Positions 22,605 through 34,860 of a DNA stretch of 64,000 nt are shown piece by piece. Within the stretch, counting starts at the first letter, position 1, and every line of letters starts with the position of its first letter. The notes under the pieces were generated by a model that was not told the DNA's origin, ran no database searches, and saw only the letters and a list, made by a program, of their open reading frames with translations. A program made the translations under genes and the position numbers. The DNA comes from Epiperipatus broadwayi (lineage: Eukaryota; Onychophora; Udeonychophora; Euonychophora; Peripatidae): NCBI GenBank assembly GCA_028023455.1, contig JAQFVV010000451.1:374001-438000 (forward strand), written 5' to 3'.

Positions 22605-24481
22605 AATAATCACTGATGTATTTTAATTTGTATATGTGCATAATGAATACATATATATATCATAGGTGAGGGAGGATTATTTATAAAGTGTTTATAATAT
22701 TAAAAATTTGATATTAATTTGTATTTTTAAAATTATGTAAAATTTTATTATTTATTTTAGTAATGGCGGTCAGAAAAAAAGGCTGATGCAATTCTGCAGA
22801 ATATTCTTGAATGCAATTAAATCAATTAACCGAAAAATCCATTAGTCCGAAATAAAATGTTATAATTTTATAAAAGTAATATAAAATCCATTAGTGGAAA
22901 TTTTATCCACTTCAAATTTGTTTTAAAATCTCAGATTATATTTTAAAATAATCGTTCGAGAATTCTTAGCAGGATAGGAACAAACATATGCATCCGGTAT
23001 GCAACTTGCAGATCGATAACATAGATAAATTGTCTTAGGTGAACTAGCTAAAAGCATTCCAGAACAATTTCAAAATCATATAAATAGTGCTGGATTTGAA
23101 CACATGAGGACAGCAAATAATTTGAGAAGACCAACGGCCAACAAAATCCATGTTTGTCATACCTTTAACTCAATGTATCATGAGTAGGTAAAAACTTCAC
23201 CTTTTTGCATCATTCCAAAATGCCATCTTTCCCTACATCACTGCCCAGGATCCAGATGCTCATGAACTATTGCTATATGCCTATACACTAAATAAAGAAA
23301 GTGCTACCTGCCTGACTAACCTGAACAATACTAGATCTAGTCTACGATGGACATTTTCAAATCATCAAAGAATTGCCGTCAATACTGAACAAAGTAACAA
23401 ATTAATGTTGCTGCTATAACTCATAAGCTTACGCATATAATCTAAATTTAAAACTGTATTTCTTGTTTAAACATTCTTTTAAGTATAATGTAATCCTTTT
23501 TTAGCTGATATGAAGATCAGAAATTCATTATCAACTAAATAATTTGTAAAATCTTATCTTATTGTTAAAATGTATTCCACTCTCTAAAACACTCTTTAAT
23601 ATTTCTCCTATCATTGAACCTCTCGTAAATAATTCTAATTTCTTATTTTACTTTAGTGTAGCAACAATATTTCGTATTTTGATTATTATGTTTTATAGTT
23701 TGTATTTTAAATAATATGCCAATAACTTTCTAAATTTGCAAGAATGTTCGCTCTCTCTTTTAAATCCCCACCTTCCTGTTCATGGGGAGATCAGATTATT
23801 TTCTTTTAGTTAAACAAGTTTGTTATTTTAATTATAGCAGGTGCTTGCAAAATTGGCAAAAACAACTTGATTATATTATAGTGTGATTACTGAACAACAG
23901 AAGAAATCTGTTTTTCTCATAAATGTTTTCATTTTAATTTAAAATAATAGTGCTAATTCTAAAAGTTCAAATCTGTTTTATGTGAAATTAAATCAATATT
24001 TTATTTTGTCAAATCAATAACAACCACCTAACTCTTATATATAATGATGGATACAATATCATCAAAGAACTTAGAATCAAATTTTCATATTGCTTTTAAT
24101 GTTTGTGGGAAGTTATATATAAAATAATGTAATAGGGGAAGGGGATTTCTATTTCAATATTTTGTCATTTTATTAATGAATTTAAGCTCTCCCTTACTGT
24201 TTAGTATTTAAATCATACCCTTACATGGGATATTCCATAATATATAGGAAATTTTTGATAGAAAGACTATTTCTGGAGTAGTATATATTGTCTCTTGTTT
24301 TTGTAAGAAGATATATATATAGATCAAAGTAGTTGGAGTTTAAATGAAAGAATAAAGGTACATAAATGTAGGGTTAGAAATTAATATCTTAGTTCTACTT
24401 TGTATGTCCATGAAAAAGATACAAGCCACACTATTAATTTTGATGAAGCTAAGGTTGCCTTCTTTAAGAGAAATGAAATAA
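22605..24481. other. intronic DNA, mostly AT-rich
   Basis: No gene or clear family. A more balanced stretch at 22970-23400 may be an old repeat, but I find no second copy. Confidence 0.35.
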
Positions 24482-25014
24482 AAAGAATCTTTGATGCCAA
24501 TTTAGTTTGCACTCATGGTCATTTTGAAATGTAAAAACCAGTCAAATCTACTGCTGACACATCCAAATAATAAATGACATAAATATTGAATAAAAGTACT
24601 TTAAATTAATATTTTAGAAATTATAAGCTAGTAAAAATAATATGCATTATTTCATATGGGCATATAGAATAATTTGTATTTTAGAAGTTATAATCTTTTA
24701 GTATTTGAAAATTATAAGCTTGGTTTGATCAGACTTCTGCATCTTTAGGACAATACTTAGTATTGACCAAACCATCCTTCCTCCCCGCATACATTTGCGC
24801 CATTATATTTCAAATATTTTATAAAGCTAAGTTTAAAAAAAAAAAAATCACTAATAAAATAAAGCATATTATTTTTATTACTTATAATTTCTAAAATATA
24901 AAATTTTAAATACTTTTATTCAATATTTATGTCATTTATCGGTTGGACGTATCAGTAATAGTTTTTAGATTTCAAAATGACCGTGAGCACAAATTAAATC
25001 GGCACAGAAACTTT
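24482..25014. repeat. foldback element, family F2
   Basis: Left arm 24482-24655 and right arm 24850-25014 are inverted complements: GGTCATTTTGAAATGTAAAAA against TTTTTAGATTTCAAAATGACC, and ATAAATGACATAAATATTGA against its complement near 24920. A solo arm is at 15414-15506. The central 190 bp is unique. No open frame. Confidence 0.75.
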
Positions 25015-26250
25015 ATTATTAAAAATGTATGATACTAAAGCGATTAACTTATTTAAAAATTCTTTTAATATTAAGGGTATATGGGAAGAAATTGGAATTG
25101 TCGGTAATGTTTAGTTTAAATATGTTGTTATTTTGTAATTCTTACACTTGAGAAGTCTGCTTTTGGAAGTGAAACCATTGGTAATATTTAAGAGTTTATT
25201 TTCTTGGCTAGACTTGTTGAATTGTGAATTTGGAGTAATATTGACAAACTTATAACTGCAATTGTATGCAGTTTACAAAAATAATCCACTCCGTGACTTT
25301 TTTTGCTTATGTAAATTTTAAATAAGTGAAATTTTATCTTCAAGTGCATGTTTATTATTGGCTATAGATCAAAATATTAAAATATTATTGAATAATTAAA
25401 AATAAACTTTAAGAATATATCATATAAGATGTTCATATAAGCACAACTGAAGATGTATTGCTTTATCTTTCATTTTTTGAATTTTCTGTATTTTGGATAT
25501 GTCAGGGATTGTCTGACATTATGTTAGCATTACATAAATCAAGAATAGCATGAACATTTAAAACTAGGGTTTTTTGTCAAATAACAGCCCGAACATATTA
25601 CTCTAACAATCACATTTTATAAAATCGTAATTATTTCGTTACTAACAAATGCTTCACAATATGAATAAAAGTTAACATTCATTGTCATATGATTATTTAT
25701 AGCTTCTGACAGTTTATTAATATATCAAAGACCATCATTAGTATTTAGAATCATATACGTAACTACTGAACTTATGTTTTTACATAATATATTTTTAAAA
25801 AGATCATGAGCCGTACAAACAATTGATTAAAAAAAGCTATAAAATATTATATGGTATTGTCCGATATATAAATTATTAATATACAAATATGTGCTGTACT
25901 TAACTTAACATTAAACTATTGTTCATAACTTCAGTGCAATATCATTTAATTAACTCAATGGTTTCTATTTCCAGGTAGGATGAAAATCAATTAATTTGGT
26001 ATGCCTTAACATTCTTTTAAATATAGAAAAAAAAAATTGTACTACGCACCTATAACATACATTGCTTAAAAGAATAAGTTAGTTCTGACTAACAAGGCAG
26101 AAATTTGTAATTTATTATTACTATTTTTGGTAAATTTTTAAAAATATATATATATATATATTTAAACGAAAAGAGGAAACAATAGAAAATGTATGAGACC
26201 TAAAGAGATATTTTCAGAGTAAGTACAGGCACTGTTATATTACCCTACAT

Positions 26251-26380
26251 GGTTTGGTGCAATGGTGGAGTGATAGACTCCGAGACTTAAGATCAATGAA
26301 TCCTATTCAACTTTGACGCTTTCGGTTCTCAAGTTTCTTTCAAACTCTTAAACAATATAACCATTCAATTATTTATTTAT
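26251..26380 (+). repeat. SINE-like dispersed repeat, copy 4
   Basis: The best-preserved head: GGTTTGGTGCAATGGTGGAG at 26251-26270, then ACTCCGAGACTTAAGATC, ending in an ATTTATTTATT tail. Confidence 0.65.
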
Positions 26381-26461
26381 TATATTTTTTTAATATTACG
26401 TTCTAATGAAATGTCTTGTTAAATTGTTTCAAATTTTTCTTCAAAATTACTTAGTCAATCT

Positions 26462-26970
26462 ATAAATATGTTTGTAAAATGTATACATATACATACATAT
26501 GTGCCTTGTGTTACTAATGTATATTCGCACTTTTAGATTATAATTATTATTAAATAAACATTTGAAAACAAATTATTTTTTGATCTAATATTTATTTTGT
26601 TTGAAAAGGAAGTACCCTCCTCCTCCACCATAGCCTCTCATAAAAGTTTATAAATAAAATGTTTGTGTATGTACATATATATGAATTTGAATTACTAATG
26701 TATATTTACAGTTTTAGATTATAACTTATTCATGTTATCATCAAATAAACATCAGAAAACAAACTAGCATATAATCCAATATTTATTTTCTTAGAAAAGA
26801 AATACATTGCCTAATCAAAGATTCTCGTAGATAGGTCGTGGCTCAAAAAATAAATTATCAAATAAACATTAGAAAACAAACTATCATATAATCTAATATT
26901 TATTTTCTTAAAAAAGAAATACATCCTCTAACCAAAGATTCTTGTAGATGAGTCATGGCTCAAAAATAAA
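26462..26970. repeat. imperfect triplication
   Basis: The module (ATCAAATAAACATyAGAAAACAAACTA, ATAATCTAATATTTATTTTCTT, AAATACAT, AAAGATTCTCGTAGAT, GTCGTGGCTCAAAA) occurs at 26739-26857 and 26858-26970, with a more diverged copy at 26462-26646. Confidence 0.7.
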
Positions 26971-27405
26971 ATCAGAAAATTCTATTATTATCACAAAAAG
27001 ATTGGAAGAAAATATGACCAGAGAGAATTATTATATATCATGTTAATCAAAATTTTATCAAGATTTTATTAAAATTATAAAATTCCTATTTTAAAACATA
27101 AATCTCAAAATTAAGACTTTATGAATAAATTCAAAATTAATTATTATTATTTTTTACTTTATAAAAATTTTCTGTTTTAGAATTTTTATGCTAATGTTAG
27201 CTCTATGAAGCATTGTAATATTTTACTTTTAACTTTCTGCCATATTATTGTGAAGATTACAATAATAATTACAATATTATTGTGAAAATTACTATGGTGC
27301 ATGTTGCATATAACAATTTATGACATAATTAAAATAGTAGTTACATAATAATTTTATAAAAAAATGCAAAGTCATTTAAAACAATATGGCTTCCATATAT
27401 GACAA

Positions 27406-27689
27406 ATTATAAATATAGGGGATTTGAACTCAGACTTTCAAACAACCTTCAACTATCCACACTATCTCATACTACTGATATACATAACCACACACATAAT
27501 AGAAAAGATAAATAATCACCAATATACATATTTCGTGCTGAACGAACACTGAGAGATGATAATCTGGACCAACTGATGAATGCTGGTTCAGCACGAAATA
27601 TGTATATTAGTGATTATCTTTTCCACAGATAATGTGGATAGTTGAAAGTTGCTTGAAAGTCTGAGTTCAAATCTCCTATATTTATAATT
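27406..27689 (+). repeat. hammerhead/B-box element in inverted (MITE-like) arrangement
   Basis: The ends are inverted complements: AATTATAAATATAGGGGATTTGAACTCAGACTTTCAAA on the left, matched on the right from 27645. The right half carries a full hammerhead motif, followed by GAAAGTCTGAGTTCAAATC, a B-box-like sequence. The left half is the same element inverted but keeps only the 3' part of the ribozyme (GAAA, stem III and the 3' strand of stem I). The family also includes 37703-37958 and 38141-38439. Confidence 0.75.
27558..27618 (+). ncRNA. hammerhead ribozyme, dispersed type, copy 1
   Basis: A complete type I hammerhead layout. The outer stem I is GATAATC (27558-27564) with GATTATC (27612-27618). 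After a three-base bulge (TGG) the inner stem I is ACCAA (27568-27572) with TTAGT (27607-27611), with one mismatch. The core CTGATGA is at 27573-27579. Stem II is TGCTG/CAGCA with a GTT loop. GAAA is at 27595-27598. A short stem III is ATA/TAT. The cleavage site is after U-A (27605-27606). All conserved core residues are present. Confidence 0.85.
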
Positions 27690-29308
27690 AAGTTCCAGAT
27701 ATAAGAACGCCTGTATTTCAAATCTTAAATATGATAAATTACTAAAAAATAAATTTCAATTTTATAACAATCTATATTTAAACATAGATGTTTGTAGTTA
27801 ATAATATAAGCTTAGTAAATGTTTATTTGACAACCATCTAAGCACATTTATTCAATTAACTAGCACTGATTTTACACCCCCCCCCCCCAAAAAAAAAAAT
27901 ACCAACCTTATATTTGCTTTGTTTTTAAGCAAACATTTTGATATTAGATTAGCTTTAGTGAACAAATTGTAATCATAAAAATTTCCAAACAAAAATTGAG
28001 CTTGGAAAAACAAAATTTTCTAATTAGAAATACAAGTAGCTATATCTTTATCAAAAATTAATATAGATAATAATAGCTTTATATTTTAATAAATTAAAAA
28101 TTTCGCTTTATTCTAGCTTCATTATCTGGGCAAATAGTGCATATATATATATTAGTTTATAGATAATAAAGCAATTTATGTGGAGCATGCTGGGATATAT
28201 TTAAGCAAGATTTATCAGTTATAATAAAAAAATTAATCATACTAATAATTAAAAATGTTATGCAGATCTACAATTTATGCAAATTTAACTTCACAAATTA
28301 TTACTATTGTTATTGAATGTTATGAAATCAGCTCTAATAGTCATCAACAAATCATTGCCCTGATTGTCCTCTTGTCAGTTTAGTTTCACAGTTATCAAAG
28401 GCATGTTCATTACTGTAACTATAAAGCCCAACTACCTCATTATTTTCTATATTTCCATTCTTTAATTATATGCCACAACAAGTCTATCATCAACCTTATA
28501 TTCCCTCCTCCCCTTCTTCTATTGTTTAACTTCCAAGATAAGAAAATGACCTTACTCATTTATGAAAGATAGCTAATAATGAATAATAATTAAAATATCT
28601 ATAAATCCCAACTTCTTTTTAAAATAATTACTTTTTGGTGAACCAAATTTCATAAAAAATATTATATTTTTTTTACCAATATTTCAATCATATAAAATAT
28701 CAAAATGAAAGAGAGATTTTTCATAAGTTTTATTCAGTAAAAAAATATTTTTGTTTAAAAAAAAAAACTTTTTAAAATGCAGATTATTAAAAAACAGAAC
28801 AGAATCTAATTCAATCATAATACTTAACTACTTAGTATCTAGGAAAGAGACAAAACATTAGCAGCAGAATAATAACATAAGATAGATTGAAAACAAAAAA
28901 GGAAAATTAACTGATTTATTAATTGCTATATTATGGTATCTGATTGATTAACTAGTTACTTCTCTAGATATAATAGCAATATGAAAAAAAAAATTCTCCG
29001 AAATGATACCATGGATTCAGAGAAAAAAATGATCACAACAAAAGATAACTAAAAAAATAACAGGCATAAACAATTTAGATAACTTAAAAAAACAAATTAC
29101 ATTTGATGTAATAATATTTTGCAGACAGAAAGAAGATAGATTGGCTGAATTAAATTAGTATTACTTATTATATTGAATAATTTCTCAGATGATTAACACA
29201 TTAACATGAAACTAGGTTATTAGATTGAACAAAGCAAAAAAAAAAAATTGTTATAGCAGAAATACTATTTGAATAAAAAAAATTAAAAAAATAGGAAGAA
29301 GAACTCAC
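27690..29308. other. AT-rich intronic DNA
   Basis: Contains a C10A10 junction at about 27879-27898. The segment CTTCATTATCTGGGCAAATAGTGCATATATATA (28117-28149, in parts) resembles the 3' tail of the Penelope-like fragments at 50590-50628 and 52145-52180. No gene. Confidence 0.4.
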
Positions 29309-29464
29309 AATAATTAAACATTTTAACTGTAGTTTTGTTTTGACCACTGCGACAATCTTTGACACTCATAAAATTAACTATTGGTAAAAAGGTGCTGTAA
29401 GTTTTGTCCCTGGCCCAACACGATCTTCCTACAGTAATTCCAATCATCGCAGAACCAAAATTAC
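29309..29464 (-). CDS. XRCC1: XRCC1 exon a (N-terminal domain)
   Basis: A 156-bp minus-strand exon follows the acceptor TTTAATATTTAG and ends ...AATTATT before the donor GTGAGT. Two bases (GT) complete a codon from the exon before it, 51 codons are open, and one base is left over, which pairs with the two leading bases of exon b. Matching blocks are GNFGSAMIGITVG (vertebrate GNDGSAFVEVLVG), LPIVNFMSVKDCRSGQN (vertebrate LLVTSSFMSPSESRSGSN) and VKMF (vertebrate VRMF). These form the beta-sandwich N-terminal domain that contacts DNA polymerase beta. The upstream exon with the start codon should lie at higher coordinates, but I could not find it in this window. Confidence 0.93.
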
Positions 29465-30022
29465 CTAAATATTAAAAAAAAAATACACACAAAACAATAG
29501 CATGAATAAATGAAAACATATACATGCATATTTGTAATTCTAAATTTTTATAATTAATTAATTCAAAAAATAAATATGTACAAAGTTTATTGAAGTTTTT
29601 GAAATTACATAATTAATTAATGTTTTTAGTTTATTTGAAATACTACGCTTGTAAGTAAATAATAATATTTTATAGTATAATCTTTCAGAGGGATCTATTG
29701 TGAAATAGCAGAAAACTAATTTATTAAAAATTTTAAACTATATAAAATGTTTTAGTCTACTATTTTTAGTTTAAATACATATATATGCATGTATCTGATA
29801 TTAGAATTTACACGTATATCCGCAAATATTTGTTCAGATATAAAAACATATATATATACACACACAAGGATCTCATAATGCAAAGGAATTGCATTTGCTT
29901 GTTATTCTGAAGAAATAGAATTCAAATTTAAAATAAATAAAATTCCCTTTAAGAAACTTAGAATTTTTCTCCCAATAGCTTGCTCATAGCCAACTTAACT
30001 AATACTTGTCAAACAATAAACA
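29465..30022 (-). other. XRCC1 intron, AT-rich
   Basis: Upstream of exon a on the minus strand. Nothing recognised. Confidence 0.5.
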
Positions 30023-30167
30023 ATAAACAGTGAGGATTGCCAATTCCTCTACAAGCTTTATGATAAATGCTTAGCCAGAGCCAGCACTTAAAATATCTCT
30101 GTCAGGAACCCCTGGCTAAGCATTTATCATAAAGCTTGTAGAGGAATTGGCAATCCTCACTGTTTAT
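30023..30167. repeat. perfect 56-bp palindrome with 33-base loop
   Basis: 30023-30078 and 30112-30167 are exact reverse complements over all 56 bases, checked base by base. The arm runs from ATAAACAGTGAGGATTGCC to GATAAATGCTTAGCCAG. The loop (30079-30111) is unrelated to the arms. A transcript would form a very stable hairpin. No second copy was seen in the window. Confidence 0.92.
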
Positions 30168-31399
30168 AACTTACAAGCTTAGGAGATAGGGTCATGTGAT
30201 CTATGAATTGATCTATGACTTTTATTTTGACTATTTATTGTCAAACAATGAAGTTCTAAGTATCCTTGACTTAGAAGGTAAATATGAATGGACTCTAAAA
30301 ATCATCACCAACAAACAACTGGCCAATGTAATGAGTGTTGCCTTCTCCTACACTATTCCTCTACAAGGAACTCTGCAGTGGGTATTTATTAAAAAAACGG
30401 AACTTTTTAATTTTTTTATCTTGTATTCATATTTCCATAAAAAATAAATAAAAAAGATTTATAAAAATATGTAATCTTGTTTAATAGTTACTATTATACA
30501 GACTACTTTTAAAATGGCGCTCCTTTAATCAGCTGAATGAGACTAATATCATATGTATTCATTATAAAAGAATACAGCTCTTAATATAAAACCACCCTAA
30601 ATTAGACAAGGACTTCACAGTAAATTGAAATAGCAATTAATTTCTGTTAAAGTACATTAGTTTTTTATGCTGTGATAATCCTTCATGAAATAAAAATCCC
30701 TATTAACCATAAATAGACTGCAGTATCTAACACTGAGAATATAAATTTATACACAAAGCAATTAACTCCAAATACATTACTAGTCAGATTATCAAAGAAT
30801 CATTTTCTAGTACACTTGCAAATTTCTCACATCAAGGTCAATCTACTGATTAGACAAAAGATTGGTATGGATATAAAAAATGGGCATTATTCTTTGGGAA
30901 TCTAACTTTTTATCAGATTCATATTAGTTGCTTTGTGAATAAATCTAAGAAACCTTTAAAAGATTTGGCTGATATTTAACCAATTTCAGACATACTGTTG
31001 ATAACAATTTAAGACTCAAAATGGCCTATCTTTTACCTAGTTGGATTTACATTGAGCATACTACATTTAAGAGTATATTTTGAATTTAATTTACAATAGG
31101 AAAGCAGAACTTTCCAAATTATACACTTATTACCATAAAGATATTTAGCAAAGAAGTTTTGTTTTGCAGAGAACAAATAAAATTATATATGAGGTATGAT
31201 AATTTAATTACTGGAGTGGCTTATGTTGTGTCATAGTGACTTACTTGTATCGAAATCACATGAGTATTTGTGTTTGAACATGTTTAAGCCAGCATATGTG
31301 CAAATTTTAAGCTGATAGAGCTAGTTGTTAATTAGCTATTGAGAAGATAAATATCCGTGAAGATGCTTTGGCACAAAAATGTGTGACTGAAATTTTGAG
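30168..31399. other. AT-rich DNA, no recognised gene
   Basis: An open frame at 30196-30447 has no recognised domain; its start directly abuts the palindrome. I do not support it as a gene. Confidence 0.4.
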
Positions 31400-32040
31400 C
31401 AATGTATTAATATCAAATATTGTGTGAAAATTGGTGCTATGAAGAAATCCAGCATTTGAATGGCATAAGAGGTTCAAAAATGGCCACGACAAATGATCCT
31501 AGAAGCAGAAAGCCAAAAACAACGACTGACATTAATATTAACGAAGTGTGAGATGCAATACACTTAGACAGACAAGGTGTGAGATTGATCGCTGAAGAAT
31601 TGCAGATTAATAGAGAAACACACTAATATAGAATAAAAAATTGGGCATAAGAAAGATTTCTGAGAAGTTTGTGCCTTGGATCTTGACAAACGAACAGAAA
31701 CAGCATCGATTTGATGAGACTTTTTGGCCAAAAAATCAATTATACAACTAGATCATCCTAACTTATTCACCTGACTTAGCTCCCATTTTATTTCTGAAAT
31801 TAAGAATTGAGATGAAAGGGCAAAGATTTTCAACTATACTGATATCCAACAGAATGTGAGGCAGCTGCTTAACAGTATTCCTGAAAATGAGTTCTAGGTG
31901 TACTTCTAGAAATGGGGACGCCATTTTAATCAGAGTATAGACGCACAAGGGGAATACTTTGAAGGCAACAATAGCCACTAGTGTACACTTTCCACATGTA
32001 TATTTTATAAAAGTGCATTCAGGCAATCAATCGTATGATT
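31400..32040 (+). pseudogene. mariner transposase remnant, catalytic core deleted
   Basis: Across shifting frames I read the mariner order: INIKYCVKIGAMKKS-like start (about 31410), FEWHKRFKNG (about 31460-31485), the IAEELQINRETH-like helix (about 31590-31625), then KKSIIQLDHPNLFTxLSS (the LDHPxYSPDLAP block, about 31730-31775), and FNYTDIQQNVRQLLNSIPENEF (in parts, about 31828-31895) and GEYFEGN (about 31950-31970). Between the EQKQHRFD-like block (about 31690) and AKKSI the region with the first two catalytic aspartates is absent. Many stops. No terminal repeats found. Confidence 0.8.
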
Positions 32041-32357
32041 TAAATAAAATTAGTTATTAATAGCCCAATAGTGACATTTAACGCTTTATACAATAATATA
32101 ATTCAACTCATCTCAAGTTGTTAAATTTTTATTTAGTCAATATATTGCTAGACCTCACAGTGTTAAATATTTTTGTGAACCCTTATCATTTGCTGCATTC
32201 TTCTTTAAAGTCATCTGTGTAAATATGAACAATTTGTGGATGCTAGATAGTTAGTGCCAACCAGAACTCTAGACTAAATTTTGGCTACTGGTCTTTGTTC
32301 AATATTTAAATATATATGAAAGATATTGAGAGATAGGTAGCTACATGATCAGATTTG

Positions 32358-32560
32358 CATTATCATCATCATTAATTTCAATCATTATTGATTTATCGGA
32401 GAACGAAGATCTCACCAAATTCAATCCAATTTCTTCAGTCTATAGCTTCTCCTCACACCATCCAATAAACATCCTTATTTCAATCATCCATCTCACATGT
32501 GATCTTGTACTAAACCTTTTACAACCTTCTAACAATGTGTCCAGTCCAATTATTTGCTAC
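32358..32560 (-). pseudogene. LINE 3' end, fragment 1 (internally deleted)
   Basis: Homologous to 33430-33788 and 58396-59050: CATCCATCTCACATGTGATC and CTAACAATGTGTCCAGTCCAATT are shared. The piece between the RPRKRP-like and the RRDDNRW-like coding blocks is deleted. Same strand as the other two copies. Confidence 0.6.
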
Positions 32561-33429
32561 TTAAGCCTTTAATAAAGTAATGATTGGGAAAATTAAAATA
32601 CTGTGTTATATAAATAAGTAAATGAGTTCAATCTTTTATAACAAACTTTTAGATGAATTGTTAAATGAGCTTCATTCCAAATAGAGTAGAATTCATAGTA
32701 TTAAAGGTGGGTTCATTGCCATGAGTATGTAGAAATCAGTACTTGCAGATAATGAGAAATGAGCCTATACCAAAATTGCATATAAAGACTGATAGAACTT
32801 ATTGAAAGTTCAGAGAAAAAATAAATTTCAATAAAAAAATATGAAGAAAAGAATTAACTATAAGTATTAAACTGGAAGTTACAAAGCATTATTTGTGAAG
32901 TTGGTTAAGTGAAGAATGAAATAGCAAATAAGGACAAAAAATGATAAATACAATACTTAAATGGGCTTTTTAATAAAGAAAATGATTATTCTATGTTCCA
33001 GTAAAATATAATCTGGGAAAGAACACTTTATTTGAAGTATAGTTTTTACACAGCAGAAATGTGAATATTAAAAAAAAAAAATTAGAAACTTTAGAACGGA
33101 TTTTGAGAATGAAAAAAAAAAACAAATAGAGCTATTTAATAAGAAAATTATACATAAGATGTCAAATTGAATTGTAAATCTACTTAGGGACACAGAAATT
33201 TATATATGATATGGGGAAAAAAAATTGATTGAAGATTTAAAAAAAAAAAAAAAAGTGATGAATATTTGTGAAGAATTTGGGGAAGCTTAATTAATGTGTG
33301 GAACTTGGTTTTTTGATAAAATGACAGAATTAAGAGGTGAAGATTATTAGATCAAAGCTCAACTTGCTTAATAGGTGACTTCAAGAGCCACTATTCATTC
33401 ATATATTTTTTTCAATAATTATTATTATA
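32561..33429. other. A-rich DNA between LINE fragments
   Basis: No gene; long A runs at about 33070, 33110 and 33238. Confidence 0.4.
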
Positions 33430-33788
33430 GTTTTTATCATCATCATTATTGTCAACCATTATCAATCCACTGCAAGTGAAGATCTCTTCAAATTCAATCC
33501 ATCTTCTCCATTTCACCCCTGCACAATCTTCTTATTTCATCCATCCATCTCACATGTGATCTTTTTCTGGGTCTTTTACAATCTCTTGGAATCCAGTTTA
33601 AGATTTTAATTGTCTATCTATTATCATCTCTTCTAACAATATGTCCAGCCCAATTTCACTTCAATCTATTAATTCTTTCAACGATGTCAGTAACACCTGC
33701 TTGTTCTCTTATCCATATATTGCATTTTCAATCTCTTCTTGTTGCTCCTAACATGCATCTTTCCATATTTCTTTGGGTAGTCTATATA
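33430..33788 (-). pseudogene. LINE 3' end, fragment 2
   Basis: Closely parallels 58396-58760: TCAACCATTATCAATCCACTGCA, CATCCATCTCACATGTG, TCTCTTGGAATCCAGTTTAAG and ATGTCCAGCCCAA. It encodes the degenerate C-terminal tail of a non-LTR reverse transcriptase (AGHI-like and WIPRDCKRP-like blocks on the minus strand). Confidence 0.7.
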
Positions 33789-34090
33789 CAATAACTTAGT
33801 AATCAAATAGATTAAAGAAAATGGAAAAACTAACCCAGAAACTATTACACATATTTTAAATCCCATGCAAAGTAATAGAAATTAAAAAAAACTTTAAAAT
33901 ATAATATAAATTTTTTTCACATATAAAAATATTTTCTTTTTTGACCAGACACACAAATCAATTCTAATATCATATTAGTGTAATCACATCTGTTTATACA
34001 AAAATTTGTTATTCACTAAAAACCAAAGAATTTACATTTTTGTTTTTTTAAAGAAGCATATTTCCTAATCACTTACTGAAAATATGATTA

Positions 34091-34190
34091 TGCCAGCATA
34101 ATTTGGAACAGTAGTAGAGTGACAACCTCTAGATTTCAAAGACCATGAATCATAATCCAGTTCTGCTATCACCAGTGCTTAAACTTTGTG
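34091..34190 (+). repeat. SINE-like dispersed repeat, copy 5
   Basis: ATTTGGAACAGTAGTAGAGTGA, then AGATTTCAAAGACCATGAATC, then CCAGTTCTGCTATCACCAG, the family order. Confidence 0.55.
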
Positions 34191-34519
34191 GTTTTAATGA
34201 CATATTAGATTTAGTACACAAGACTACATATTTTCAACAACAAAAAAAAAAAAAAAAAGGAAAAAATTCAAAATTGCTTGCGAAAAAAATGAATGAACCT
34301 ATTTCTAGAATGAAATATTCCCCAAGGCAAGATGAAAAAAAAATGGTTTGATTATAAGTTTAACGTCTTGGTGTGAGAAGAGAATGGCATGCAAATTACC
34401 TACATAGGTAATACAAAATTTTAAATATTGTCCCAGCTTTCTTTTCCAAATCAACAAAATTAATATGCACTTCCAACTATATAATCCTCACATCTTTATC
34501 ACCACATGGTATATATTTA

Positions 34520-34860
34520 TTAATAAAAAGTGATTATGGTGCAAATATTATGTGAAACTAATATTAAAATGGTAGCACTGATAAAACATGCATAAATACC
34601 AGTGTGTAAAACAAGTTTTACTACTAATAATTTTACATTGATGCATCTAAGAATCCACTGATACAAAATACCACTAGATCTCAAAACAAATCCTACCCTA
34701 TGCAGTCTTCTTTTATTCGATACTCTGCCTTCCCAAATAAAAGTTGTCATCCATCCTATTTTATTATTCTTTCTTCTCTGGAGGATGATTTTCATTAAGA
34801 GCAGCTACATAATTATCACACCATGTCAGATTCTTAGCTACAAGTGCTGATCTCCATTTG
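34520..34860 (-). pseudogene. possible LINE endonuclease fragment
   Basis: The minus-strand frame contains HRVGFVLRSSGILYQWI and, later, GIYACFISATI, reminiscent of the GVGFxLSxxA...W and QxYAPT pattern of APE-type LINE endonucleases. The match is partial and I give it low weight. Confidence 0.25.

Larger units (their letters stand above)
17288..29308 (-). other. XRCC1: XRCC1 intron of about 12.0 kb
   Basis: The interval lies between the donor at 29308-29307 and the acceptor at 17289-17288 of two phase-compatible XRCC1 exons. It holds a Penelope-like RT remnant, SINE-like copies, foldbacks and a hammerhead-bearing element, described separately. No intervening exon is needed to keep the protein continuous. 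Confidence 0.85.

Noticed and set aside
27500-27555. A second full hammerhead on the minus strand in the left half of the 27406 element
   Set aside because: It has GAAA, stem III and the 3' stem I strand, but no CTGATGA core.
29820-29870. TA and CA microsatellites (also near 10975, 18590, 26140, 35550, 53150)
   Set aside because: Ordinary simple sequence with no sign of further function.
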